A DNA stretch of 64,000 nucleotides. Origin: Leucobacter komagatae (GTDB lineage: Bacteria > Actinomycetota > Actinomycetes > Actinomycetales > Microbacteriaceae). Positions within the stretch are counted from its first letter, which is position 1. Every line of letters starts with the position of its first letter. Made by a program: the position numbers and the translations under genes. Below the pieces are notes generated by a model. That model was not told the origin of the DNA and did no database searches. It worked only from the letters and a program-made list of their open reading frames with translations. The stretch lies in assembly GCF_006716085.1 (NCBI RefSeq), contig NZ_VFON01000001.1:1736001-1800000 (forward strand), given 5' to 3'. This document shows positions 53,265-61,502 of this stretch, piece after piece.

Positions 53265-53750
53265 ATGCAATTTGAGGTCGGAGAGACCGTCGTCTACCCC
53301 CACCACGGCGCAGCCAAGATCATCGAGGTGAAGAAGCGCAAGCTCGGTGGCGAAGAAAAGCTGTTCCTGAAGCTTCAGGTCGACCAGGGCGACCTGACCA
53401 TTGAGGTTCCCGCTGAGAACTGCGACCTCGTCGGCGTCCGCGACGTGATCGATCAGGAGGGCCTCAAGGAGGTCTTCGAGGTGCTGCGCACCCCCTTCAC
53501 CGAGGAGCCAACGAACTGGTCACGCCGGTTCAAGGCAAACACCGAGAAGCTCGCCTCCGGCGACGTCATCAAGGTGTCTGAGGTTGTTCGCGACCTGTGG
53601 CGTCGCGACCAGGAAGTGCGTTCGCTGTCGGCCGGCGAGAAGCGCATGCTTGCCAAGGCTCGTCAGATTCTCGTGTCCGAGCTCGCGCTCGCTGAGAAGA
53701 CTGACGAGGAGAAGGCTGGTGCGATCCTCGACGAGGTTCTCGCTTCCTAG
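53265..53750 (+). CDS. carD: RNA polymerase-binding transcription factor CarD
   Basis: 161 residues. The N-terminal RNAP-interaction domain ([22 protein letters not shown]) and the C-terminal DNA-binding helices with the conserved Trp ([17 protein letters not shown]) and [21 protein letters not shown] are complete. CarD stabilises open complexes at rRNA and many other promoters. ATG 53265 follows AAGGAGCAACTCG. A strong intrinsic terminator follows. Confidence 0.96.
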   Translation: MQFEVGETVVYPHHGAAKIIEVKKRKLGGEEKLFLKLQVDQGDLTIEVPAENCDLVGVRDVIDQEGLKEVFEVLRTPFTEEPTNWSRRFKANTEKLASGDVIKVSEVVRDLWRRDQEVRSLSAGEKRMLAKARQILVSELALAEKTDEEKAGAILDEVLAS

Positions 53751-53775
53751 TTAGATTTCGCGCTGCGCGCGTGGA

Positions 53776-53810
53776 CTGGCCCCGGTTTGCACAGCCGGGG
53801 CCAGTTTTTT
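53776..53810 (+). terminator. Intrinsic terminator of carD
   Basis: CTGGCCCCGG (53776-53785) pairs with CCGGGGCCAG (53795-53804), followed by TTTTTT (53805-53810), a standard Rho-independent terminator. Confidence 0.9.
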
Positions 53811-53860
53811 GTTGCGGGGCCGGGGCCAGGTCAGCCCGGCGTCCTCAACTCCAGTCCCTA

Positions 53861-53916
53861 AGATCTGCAGACCCAATGTTCGTTTCGCCGCGCAACGGCA
53901 TTGGGTCTGCAGATCT
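53861..53916. repeat. Intergenic palindrome with CTGCAGATCT core
   Basis: AGATCTGCAGACCCAATG (53861-53878) is repeated as its exact complement at 53899-53916 with a 20-nt loop. The same AGATCTGCAG core occurs in the palindrome at 55030-55087. It sits between the carD terminator and a convergent hydrolase gene. Confidence 0.8.
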
Positions 53917-53969
53917 CAAGTGCAGCGCAAACGCCGTGACCCGGCTGCTGGCCGGTGGCTGGGCAGCGG

Positions 53970-54914
53970 CTACTTTGCTGCTGTTGTTCGGCTGTGCCTG
54001 CCCGAGTGCTCGGCGAGCCAGTCGGCCGAACGCCCCCAGAGCGGCTCCCTGAACCGCTCGTGGAAGACTCCAAGATGCCCGATCTCGGTCACCCCGAGTT
54101 CGGCGGGCTCGAGTTCGCGGCGCTCGACCTTCGCGCGATGAAGGTAGCTCAAGAAGCGCTGTGTCGCGGCCTCTGTCGCAAACGGATCGTCGGTCGACGC
54201 CGCCGCCAAGACCTCGAAGTCAAGGTTCGCCACCCGCTCCATCACGCCAGCCCCTCCCAGCCCAATCGTGTCAGCAAAGTTCGCTCGGCCGCGGGCCCAG
54301 TCGAACGCGACGCCCCTCGGAATATCCTCGAGCCAGCCGAGCCGTTTGCCAGGCAGGTAGCCCGCGACCCGGGCGATCGCCGGCATCACGACGTGCCAGC
54401 GGAGCAGCGCCCGCGGGTCCTGCAAGGCGTAGTCTCGCCAGTGCGCATGCTGAGCGCCGACGGTGAGCAGGCGCTCAACTTCGTTCGCGCGCGGGGCCAG
54501 GCAGACACCAAGGCCGCCAAAGCTGTGCCCGACCGCGACTATTCTGCGCCCCGGCCCGTTGGCCTGTGCCCAGCCGAACACCGCGTCGATGTCTAGGGTG
54601 CCCCACTCGTGCCAGCGGGTGCGCATGCGGCGCAGCGCTCGTGTGCCACCAGCGGGTGCGGATCTACCGACTCCCCGATAGTCAGCAACGACTGACCTGA
54701 AGCCGCGCTCGGCGAGAAATGCGGCGTACCTCCAGTAGTAAGAGGCCTTTGCCCCCGTCGCGGTCGTGACGACTGCGGTGATGCCGAGGTCGGTCTCGGG
54801 GCGAGGAGTGAAAGCCCGAGCCGACAGGACGAAGCCGTCAGCGCAGGGAATGCTCACGTCGCGTCCGGGCGCACCTCCAGCGCTTTCTCGTGCTGTGGGC
54901 GCGCTGCCAGTCAC
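53970..54914 (-). CDS. Alpha/beta hydrolase
   Basis: 314 residues. The nucleophile elbow is VAVGHSFGGLGV; probable acid is in AASTDDPFA and the catalytic His in TEIGHLGVFHERF. The oxyanion region is VTTATGAKASYYWRYAAFLAERGFRSVVADYRGVGRS, as in the YheT-like/serine aminopeptidase group. No signal peptide. The substrate is unknown. GTG 54914 has GGAGG 6 nt upstream. It is flanked on both sides by the AGATCTGCAG palindromes. Confidence 0.85.
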   Translation of the reverse strand: MTGSAPTARESAGGAPGRDVSIPCADGFVLSARAFTPRPETDLGITAVVTTATGAKASYYWRYAAFLAERGFRSVVADYRGVGRSAPAGGTRALRRMRTRWHEWGTLDIDAVFGWAQANGPGRRIVAVGHSFGGLGVCLAPRANEVERLLTVGAQHAHWRDYALQDPRALLRWHVVMPAIARVAGYLPGKRLGWLEDIPRGVAFDWARGRANFADTIGLGGAGVMERVANLDFEVLAAASTDDPFATEAATQRFLSYLHRAKVERRELEPAELGVTEIGHLGVFHERFREPLWGRSADWLAEHSGRHSRTTAAK

Positions 54915-55029
54915 TCAGTCCCTCCGTCGGTCTGGACCCATCGTAGTCGACCTGGCCCGCCCCTCGTCAGCCCCGCTCGTCCAAGCCCGAGTCCTCAGCC
55001 AAAAGCGCGAGTCCACCGCCAAAAGCACT

Positions 55030-55087
55030 GAGATCTGCAGTTCACATGCCCACTCCTTGCCGAAGGAGCATATGAACTGCAGATCTC
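55030..55087. repeat. Intergenic palindrome, second copy of the CTGCAGATCT family
   Basis: GAGATCTGCAGTTCA (55030-55044) pairs with TGAACTGCAGATCTC (55073-55087). Inside are ATGC/GCAT and CTCCTT-GCCG-AAGGAG, giving a long branched hairpin. Its right arm GCATATGAACTGCAGATC resembles the 27.4-kb repeat (GCATATGCACTGCAGATC). It lies between the hydrolase promoter region and the end of proS. Confidence 0.8.
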
Positions 55088-55138
55088 AAGTGGAAGCTCC
55101 GAAGGCAGGGCAGCCGAAGCCCGCCGGAGCCCAGCGCC

Positions 55139-56902
55139 CTACGCGAACAGGCCGGGGACCTCCGCGAGGGCGACCTTCTCCTTAGTTCCAGCTGCCCGGT
55201 CCCACACCTCGGCGAAGCCCTCTGCAGCGTCACGGCCCACAACCACCACGCGGGGCACCCCGAGCAGCTCGGCGTCGCCGAACTTCACACCGGGTGAAAC
55301 CTTGGGGCGGTCGTCGAACATCACGTCGACGCGTGCGTCCGAGAGCGTGGCGACGAGCTCCTCAGCGATGGCGAGCACCTCGGGGTCCTTGCCTGTCGCG
55401 ACCACGTGCACGTCGAAGGGCGCGATCGCCCGCGGCCACACGAGCCCGCGCTCGTCGTTGTTGAGCTCAGCGAGCGCGGCCATGATGCGGGTGACGCCGA
55501 TGCCGTACGACCCCATCGTGACGGTAACGAGCTTGCCGTTCTCGTCGAGCACCTTCAGGCCGAGCGCCTCTGCGTATTTGCGTCCGAGCTGGAAGACGTG
55601 GCCGATCTCCATGCCGCGCGCGGTCTCGATCGGGCCCGAACCGTCGGGGGCGGGGTCGCCCTCGCGCACGGTCGCGATCTCCGCGACACCGTCGGCCGTG
55701 AAGTCGCGGCCGGCAACCAGGTGCGCGACGTGCTTCTCGTCTTCGTTCGCGCCCGTGACCCAGGAGGTGCCGGGAACGATGCGGGGGTCGAGCAGGTACT
55801 TCACGCCGCTCGAGCCCTCGAGGCCGAGCACGGGGGCGTCTGCGAAACCGGGCCCAATGTAGCCCTTCACGAGGCCGGGGTGCTTCGCAAAGTCGGCCGG
55901 CGTCGCGGGCTCGACCTCGCAGTTCGGGAAGGCGACCTCGACGCGCTTCATGTCTGCGTCGCGGTCGCCGGGGATGCCAACGACGACGAGCGAGCGCTCT
56001 CCCTCAAGGTCGGTCACGGCGAGCACGACGTTCTTCAGCGTGTCCGCGGCGGTCCATTCGCGGCCGTCCTCGCGCGGCATCGTCGCGTTGACGTGCGCGA
56101 CGAGGGTGTCGATGGTCGGGGTGTTGGGCGAATCGAAGACGACCGCGGCGGGCTGGCCCTCGATCGGCAGGGACTCGGGAACCGGGGTCTCATACGCCTC
56201 GACGTTGGCCGCGTAGCCGCCCGCTGAGCGCACGAACGTGTCCTCGCCGATCGCGATGGGAAGCAGGAACTCCTCGGAGCGCGAGCCACCCATCGCCCCG
56301 GCATCCGCCGACACGATGACGTATTCGAGGCCGAGCCTGGTGAAGATGCGCTCGTAGGCGTCGCGCTGCTTCTGGTAGGCCGCGTTCAGGCCCTCATCGG
56401 AAACGTCGAACGAGTATGCGTCCTTCATCGTGAACTCGCGACCGCGCAGCAGGCCCGCGCGGGGGCGCGCCTCGTCGCGGTACTTGTCCTGGATCTGGAA
56501 GAGCTGCAGCGGCAGATCCTTATACGACGTCACGATGTCCTTCACGAGCAGTGTGAAGGCCTCTTCGTGCGTGGGCGCGAGCAGGTGGTCGGCGCCGTGC
56601 CGGTCCTTCAGGCGGAACATGTTGTCGCCGTATTCTTCCCAGCGGCCGGTCAGCTCGTACGGCTCCCGCGGCAGCATCGCCGGGAAGTGCACCTCGTGAG
56701 CGCCGGCTGCTGCCATCTCCTCGCGAACGATCTGCTCGATCTTCGCCTTCACCCGGAGGCCGAGCGGCAGCCACGCGAACACGCCCGGTGACTGGCGGCG
56801 GATGTACCCCGCGCGCAGCAGCAGTTTGTGGCTCCGCGCTTCCTCGTCAGAGGGGTCTTCGCGCAGAGTCTTGAGAAAGTATGAGCTGAGCCGTGTGATC
56901 AC
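55139..56902 (-). CDS. proS: Prolyl-tRNA synthetase (bacterial type)
   Basis: 587 residues. Class II motifs: motif 2 [32 protein letters not shown] and motif 3 [14 protein letters not shown]. The YbaK-like editing insertion lies between them (about 225-380) and an anticodon domain closes the protein. GTG 56902 lies 6 nt after TAGCAT (56914-56909) with no ribosome-binding site, so it appears leaderless. Its start is only 28 bp from the divergent pmt start. Confidence 0.95.
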   Translation of the reverse strand: MITRLSSYFLKTLREDPSDEEARSHKLLLRAGYIRRQSPGVFAWLPLGLRVKAKIEQIVREEMAAAGAHEVHFPAMLPREPYELTGRWEEYGDNMFRLKDRHGADHLLAPTHEEAFTLLVKDIVTSYKDLPLQLFQIQDKYRDEARPRAGLLRGREFTMKDAYSFDVSDEGLNAAYQKQRDAYERIFTRLGLEYVIVSADAGAMGGSRSEEFLLPIAIGEDTFVRSAGGYAANVEAYETPVPESLPIEGQPAAVVFDSPNTPTIDTLVAHVNATMPREDGREWTAADTLKNVVLAVTDLEGERSLVVVGIPGDRDADMKRVEVAFPNCEVEPATPADFAKHPGLVKGYIGPGFADAPVLGLEGSSGVKYLLDPRIVPGTSWVTGANEDEKHVAHLVAGRDFTADGVAEIATVREGDPAPDGSGPIETARGMEIGHVFQLGRKYAEALGLKVLDENGKLVTVTMGSYGIGVTRIMAALAELNNDERGLVWPRAIAPFDVHVVATGKDPEVLAIAEELVATLSDARVDVMFDDRPKVSPGVKFGDAELLGVPRVVVVGRDAAEGFAEVWDRAAGTKEKVALAEVPGLFA

Positions 56903-56930
56903 TCTCCCATGCTAGCCCTAGGCTGAGCGT

Positions 56931-58448
56931 ATGCCCGTCAGTTTGCGCAGGCGTCCACGCATGTTCGCCGCCCTCGGCGTCTTCGCCGTGCTCGCGCTCG
57001 CGGCGGTCTTCAGGTTCTGGGCGCTCGGCCGACCGGGAGTACTCGTCTTCGACGAGCTTTACTACGTGCGCGACGCCATCACGCAGCTCGCGCACGGCTT
57101 CCCGACCTCGTGGCCCGACGACGACCCGACCATGGCGGTGCCGTTCACCGACGAGCCATCATTCGCCGTGCACCCGCCGCTCGGCAAGTGGGTCATCGCG
57201 CTCGGGATCGCGGCCTTCGGTGACGCTTCCGGTTGGGGGTGGCGCTCGGCGGTCGCGCTCACGGGAGTCGCGACGGTCGCCGTCACCATGCGTCTCGGGT
57301 GGCGGATCAGCCGAAGCCTCGGCGTCGCGCTCTTCGCGGGCCTCTTCCTCGCGATCGATGGCGTGCACGTTGTGCTCACTCGCGTCGGATTGCTCGACGG
57401 GATCCTCACCTTCTTCGTCGTGCTCGGCGCGCTGTTCATGTGGCGCGATCACGAGTGGGTAACGGAGCGAACCCGGGTCGCCCGCGGCGGGCTCCCCGTG
57501 CTCTGGGCGCGCCCGTGGCTCGTCGCGGCGGCCGCCGCGTTCGGCTGCGCGGCGGCGGTGAAATGGTCGGGGCTCTACCCGCTCGCCGCGTTCCTGCTCC
57601 TGACCGCGGCGCGCGACGCCTTCGTGCGGTTCACAGTTGCGCGCGAGGTGCGACGAACACTCGGGCTCACCGCAGACCTCGGGGCTCACCGACACGCGAA
57701 CTACGCGGTGGCGGCCGGCCGCTCGCTTGCGCAGGCCGTCGCGACCGGCCTCGTCGCGCTTCCGACAGCGTGCGCCGTCTACGTCGCGAGCTGGGCCGGG
57801 TGGGTCGGCACCCCGGGCGGCTGGGGGCGCGACGCCGGGTGGGTCGCGGGGCTGTGGAAGTACCACGTCGACATGTTCGCGTGGCACTCAACGCTCTCCG
57901 CGCCGCACCCGTACCAGGCGCACCCGCTCACCTGGCCATTCGGTCTCCGTCCGACCGCGATGTACTTTGAGGCCCTCGATAGCGGTCTCGTGCAGGTGAT
58001 CTCGCCGATCCCGAACGTACTCATCACATGGGGCGGCGTCGCGGCGCTCCTGGTCCTCGCGTGGTGGGCGATCCGCGCACTCCGTAGGCCAGCAACGCTT
58101 GTTCGCTCCCGCCCGCTCGCCGCCCGCGGCGCATACGCGGCCTCGTTCGTCGTCGTCTGTTACCTCTCAGGTTGGCTGCCCTGGGTGCTCACGTTCTCGC
58201 GCTCGGCGGTATTCCAGTTCTACGCCGTCGTCCTCACCCCGTTCTCTGCGCTCGCGCTCGCGCTCGTCGTCGGCGTGATCTGCAAACGCCGCGGCTCGCT
58301 GGAGGAGACGTCCGGGCGCCGGATGGCGGTCGCGGTGTTTGTCACCGCGGCCGTGATCCTCTCGCTGGCGTTCTTCCCTGTGTGGTCTGGCGCGCCGATC
58401 CCGGAAGGATTCTGGCGGTGGCACCTGTGGCTCCCAAGTTGGGGGTAG
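56931..58448 (+). CDS. pmt: Dolichyl-phosphate-mannose-protein mannosyltransferase (Pmt, GT39)
   Basis: 505 residues with about 11 TM segments. The N-terminal catalytic DE motif (VFDELYYVRDA) and HPPLGKWVIALGIAAFG are the GT39 signature. It transfers mannose from polyprenyl-phosphate-mannose to Ser/Thr of exported proteins. ATG 56931 is 6 nt after TAGGCT (56919-56924); leaderless is likely. In this window the LPXTG protein and lipoproteins would be possible targets. Confidence 0.93.
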   Translation: MPVSLRRRPRMFAALGVFAVLALAAVFRFWALGRPGVLVFDELYYVRDAITQLAHGFPTSWPDDDPTMAVPFTDEPSFAVHPPLGKWVIALGIAAFGDASGWGWRSAVALTGVATVAVTMRLGWRISRSLGVALFAGLFLAIDGVHVVLTRVGLLDGILTFFVVLGALFMWRDHEWVTERTRVARGGLPVLWARPWLVAAAAAFGCAAAVKWSGLYPLAAFLLLTAARDAFVRFTVAREVRRTLGLTADLGAHRHANYAVAAGRSLAQAVATGLVALPTACAVYVASWAGWVGTPGGWGRDAGWVAGLWKYHVDMFAWHSTLSAPHPYQAHPLTWPFGLRPTAMYFEALDSGLVQVISPIPNVLITWGGVAALLVLAWWAIRALRRPATLVRSRPLAARGAYAASFVVVCYLSGWLPWVLTFSRSAVFQFYAVVLTPFSALALALVVGVICKRRGSLEETSGRRMAVAVFVTAAVILSLAFFPVWSGAPIPEGFWRWHLWLPSWG

Positions 58449-59344
58449 GTCGCTATTCGCCCTCGGGCGCGTACCCCGCCACCGTGCCGTCTGGCGACGA
58501 ATACTTCACCACCAGGCTCGAGTCCTTGTGTCCGAGCCCCTCGTCAATCAGGCGATCCAACTGGGCCATCGCAGCGTGAGCGCCGGGGAGCGAAACCCCC
58601 GTGTCGGCTCCCGCCTGAACCGCCAGGCCGATGTCTTTTCGAGCGAGATCAGCGCTGAACGTCGCATCGAAGTTCTGGTTTGCGGCCGCACGCTCGACGA
58701 TGCCCGGCACCGGATACCACGTCTGTTGGGCCCAGGATCTGCCGGAGGACGCGGATACAACGTCCCAGAACACCTGCGGATCGAGGCCGAGCTGGAGCGC
58801 GAGCTGCGAGCCCTCGGCTGACGCCTGCTGCGCGATGAAGAGCATCATATTGTTCACGATCTTTGCCGCGATGCCAGTGGTCGGCCCGCCGGTCGCGAAG
58901 ACGTTGCCCGCCATCGGGCCGATGAGCTCCCGTACGCGCTCAACATCTTGCGGGGCGCCGCCGAGCATGAACGCTAGCGTGCCGTCGGACGCGCCAGCCG
59001 TGCCGCCCGAAACTGGCGCATCGACGAATGCGACCCCACGCTCTGCGGAGCCGGTGTGACACCACTGCGACGTCTCAATGTCGACGGTCGACGAGTCGAA
59101 GAGCACCGCCCCCTGCTGGGCGTGCTCCCACACGCCGTCTGGCCCCTCGTAGACCCGTCTAACGTGTTCGCCCTTCGGGAGCATCGTGATCACGGCGTCC
59201 GCCCCGGCGACGGCCTCCGCGACGCTTGCGGCCGGGGTGACGCCCGCCGCGACAGCCTGCTCCAGCGCTGCTGCGCTCGGGTCAACCCCGAGTACCGTGT
59301 GGCCCGCAGCGATGAGGTGCGCGCTCATCCGCGACCCCATGTTT

Positions 59345-59350
59345 CCTAGC
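59345..59350. repeat. Left target-site duplication CCTAGC
   Basis: Six bases of mmsB duplicated on insertion; the other copy is at 60445-60450. Confidence 0.92.
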
Positions 59351-60444
59351 TGTAGTGTCCAGGGTCGTTGTTTGATCTGGACTCCGTGACAGAGACGAGA
59401 ACCTCCGGGCAGAGTGGAGCTGCTACCACTACAGCTCTACACCGGAGGTTCTCGTGTCCCACGCTAACGCAGCCCTGACCCCACGCCAACGACTCCGCAT
59501 CGCCCGCCTCATCATCGATGAAGGATGGACAGTCGCGCACGCCGCTGACTATTTCCACGTCGCCTGGCCGACCGCTCAGAAATGGGCTCGCCGCTACGCC
59601 GAGCATGGGATCGCCGGCATGACCGACCGATCCTCTCGCCCGCACGCCCACCCGAACCAGACCCCGCGCCCGATCGTGCGGAAGATCAAGCACCTGCGGA
59701 TCACGCGCCGACTCGGCCCGGTCGAGATCGGCGGTCTCCTGCAGCTTCCACCCTCCACGGTTCACGCAGTCTTGGTGCGGGAACGGTTGAACCGGCTCTC
59801 CCACATCGACCGGAAGACCGGGGAACCAGCCCGCAGGTACGAACACCCGCATCCGGGTTCCCTGATCCATGTCGATGTGAAGAAGCTCGGCAACATTCCT
59901 GACGGAGGAGGCTGGCGCACGGTCGGACGAGTCCAGGGTGGGAAGAACCGGGCTGCGACTCCCGGGAAGGAACGGAGCCGTAGGCGTGACGTGCTGATGC
60001 GGCACGCCTACGTGCACACCGTGATCGATGACCACTCCCGAGTCGCGTATGCCGAGATCCACGATGACGAGCGGGCCGAGACCGCGATCGGAGTACTCCA
60101 GCGGGCCGTGTCCTGGTTCCAAGATCGCGGGGTGCGGGTCGAGCGGGTGCTCTCGGACAACGGATCCGCGTACCGCTCTCACGCCTGGCGTGATGCCTGC
60201 AGCGGCTTGGGAATCACACCGAAGTGGACACGCCCGTACCGGCCGCAGACCAACGGGAAAATCGAGCGGTTCCATCGCACCCTCGCGGACGGGTGGGCGT
60301 ACAGTCGGCACTACTCTTCAGAGCAGGCGAGACGGAAAGCGCTCCCCGCGTGGCTGCACTACTACAATCAGCACAGGCCCCACTCGGCCATCGGGCAGCT
60401 CCCGCCAGTCACACGACTATCGAGCAACCTCCCCGGGCAGTACA
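59351..60444 (+). mobile_element. IS481-family insertion sequence (1094 bp)
   Basis: The ends are imperfect 20-bp inverted repeats (15 of 20 matches), beginning TGTAGTGTCC on the left and, read inward, TGTACTGCCC on the right. A 6-bp direct duplication CCTAGC flanks it (59345-59350 and 60445-60450), fitting the NCTAGN target known for IS481. One transposase gene fills it. All parts look intact, so it may be active. Confidence 0.93.
59396..59454. promoter_or_regulatory. Long hairpin over the transposase start
   Basis: CGAGAACCTCCGG (59396-59408) pairs perfectly with CCGGAGGTTCTCG (59442-59454). The right arm contains the Shine-Dalgarno-like GGAGG and runs into the GTG start, so the folded mRNA would hide the initiation site. 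Confidence 0.6.
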
Positions 60445-60449
60445 CCTAG
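59454..60449 (+). CDS. IS481-family transposase
   Basis: 331 residues. An N-terminal HTH (LTPRQRLRIARLIIDEGWTVAHAADYFHVAWPTAQKWARRY) and a second HTH precede an rve integrase domain. The catalytic triad is complete: Asp in HTVIDDHSRVAY, Asp in VLSDNGSAYRS and Glu in TNGKIERFHRTL. The GTG start follows GGAGG within a hairpin. The stop codon TAG is not part of the IS; it comes from the CCTAGC target duplication. Confidence 0.95.
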   Translation: MSHANAALTPRQRLRIARLIIDEGWTVAHAADYFHVAWPTAQKWARRYAEHGIAGMTDRSSRPHAHPNQTPRPIVRKIKHLRITRRLGPVEIGGLLQLPPSTVHAVLVRERLNRLSHIDRKTGEPARRYEHPHPGSLIHVDVKKLGNIPDGGGWRTVGRVQGGKNRAATPGKERSRRRDVLMRHAYVHTVIDDHSRVAYAEIHDDERAETAIGVLQRAVSWFQDRGVRVERVLSDNGSAYRSHAWRDACSGLGITPKWTRPYRPQTNGKIERFHRTLADGWAYSRHYSSEQARRKALPAWLHYYNQHRPHSAIGQLPPVTRLSSNLPGQYT

Positions 60450-60450
60450 C
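60445..60450. repeat. Right target-site duplication CCTAGC
   Basis: Copy of the left duplication. Its TAG (60447-60449) also serves as the transposase stop codon. Confidence 0.92.
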
Positions 60451-60590
60451 CCGATCCACGCAATCGTTGCCATCGTGTCCTCCTTGACCTCTCTGGTGTA
60501 GCTTCAGCCTGCCGAACGACCGACTAGGAATCAATACACAGCGCAGGCCCTTTCTTGCAATCGCTCCGTGCGCTGACGCACAATGGCGGC

Positions 60591-61502
60591 ATGCGACATC
60601 TCCGACCCGACCTCCAGCCCGAGGCGCTCATGACATTCCTCGCGGTGGCCCGGCTCGGCCGCTACACAGCGGCCGCAGACTCGCTCGGTATCAACCATTC
60701 CACGGTCTCCCGCCGCCTCGCGGCGCTCGAGGAAAGCCTCGGCGACCGCGTCCTCGTCCGCACGCCGAATGGCTGGGAACTCACTGATCTCGGCCACAAG
60801 GCGATGCTCGCGGCCGAGGAGATGGAGGCGGCGATCGGCAGGCTCGCGGCGCACGACAGTCCGAGCACGATCTCGGGCCTCGTCCGGATCGCCACCCCCG
60901 ACGCGTTCGGCTCCGCCTGCGCGATTCCAGCCCTTGCGCGAGTGCAGGAGCGCCATCCTGACGTCGCGTTCGAAGTGATCGCGGCGACGCAGCGCGTACG
61001 CCAGCACCGGTCGGGCGTCGACGTCGAGATCGTCGTCGGCAAACCGGAGGTGTATAAGGCGTCGGCGCTGCGGCTCTCGGGCTATCGACTCGCACTGTAC
61101 GCGACCGACGAGTACCTGCGGGTCTACGGTGAACCGCTCTCGCTCGACGATCTCTCGGAGCACCGCCTGATCTACTACGTCGAATCTGCGCTCCAGGTCG
61201 ATGAGCTCGACGCCGCGCACCAGCGGCTGCCGCTCGGTAAGCCAAGCATCAGTTCGACGAGCGTCTTCGCGCACGTCTCGGCCACACTCGAGTCCGCCGG
61301 GATCGGGATCCTCCCCGACTACCTCGCAGAGCAGTATGGCACGCTCCGGCGCGTGTTGCCCACGGCCTACGAGCACCCCGTGGAGTACTGGGCTGTCGTG
61401 CGCGAGGAGGGCTTCCGCAAGCCGGCCGTCGCGCTCACCATCCAAGCACTCGTGGATCACGCCGGCCCGCAGAGGCCCGCGGCCTCCCCGGCGACCACAT
61501 AG
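60591..61502 (+). CDS. LysR-family transcriptional regulator
   Basis: 303 residues. HTH (LMTFLAVARLGRYTAAADSLGINHSTVSRRLAALEESLGDRVLVRT) and a substrate-binding domain (VRIATPDAFGSACAIPALARVQERHPDVAFEVI). It was divergent from mmsB before the IS insertion and probably regulated it and/or the adjacent transporter. ATG 60591 is 6 nt after CACAAT (60579-60584), a leaderless candidate. It ends directly against the convergent transporter gene. Confidence 0.92.
   Translation: MRHLRPDLQPEALMTFLAVARLGRYTAAADSLGINHSTVSRRLAALEESLGDRVLVRTPNGWELTDLGHKAMLAAEEMEAAIGRLAAHDSPSTISGLVRIATPDAFGSACAIPALARVQERHPDVAFEVIAATQRVRQHRSGVDVEIVVGKPEVYKASALRLSGYRLALYATDEYLRVYGEPLSLDDLSEHRLIYYVESALQVDELDAAHQRLPLGKPSISSTSVFAHVSATLESAGIGILPDYLAEQYGTLRRVLPTAYEHPVEYWAVVREEGFRKPAVALTIQALVDHAGPQRPAASPATT

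Larger units (their letters stand above)
58453..60473 (-). pseudogene. mmsB: 3-hydroxyisobutyrate dehydrogenase gene split by IS481-family element
   Basis: The 3' part (58453-59350) encodes 295 residues from GNMGSRMSAHL with the catalytic DAPVSGGTAGASDGTL and the Lys in AAKIVNNMM. The 5' part (60451-60473) encodes MATIAWIG and has AAGGAGG upstream. Removing the IS and one CCTAGC copy restores MATIAWIGLGNMGSRM in frame, the intact Rossmann GLGNMG. The original was about 306 residues and would oxidise 3-hydroxyisobutyrate in valine breakdown or a related beta-hydroxyacid. Expression of the 3' part from ATG 59340 would lack the NAD fingerprint. Confidence 0.93.
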
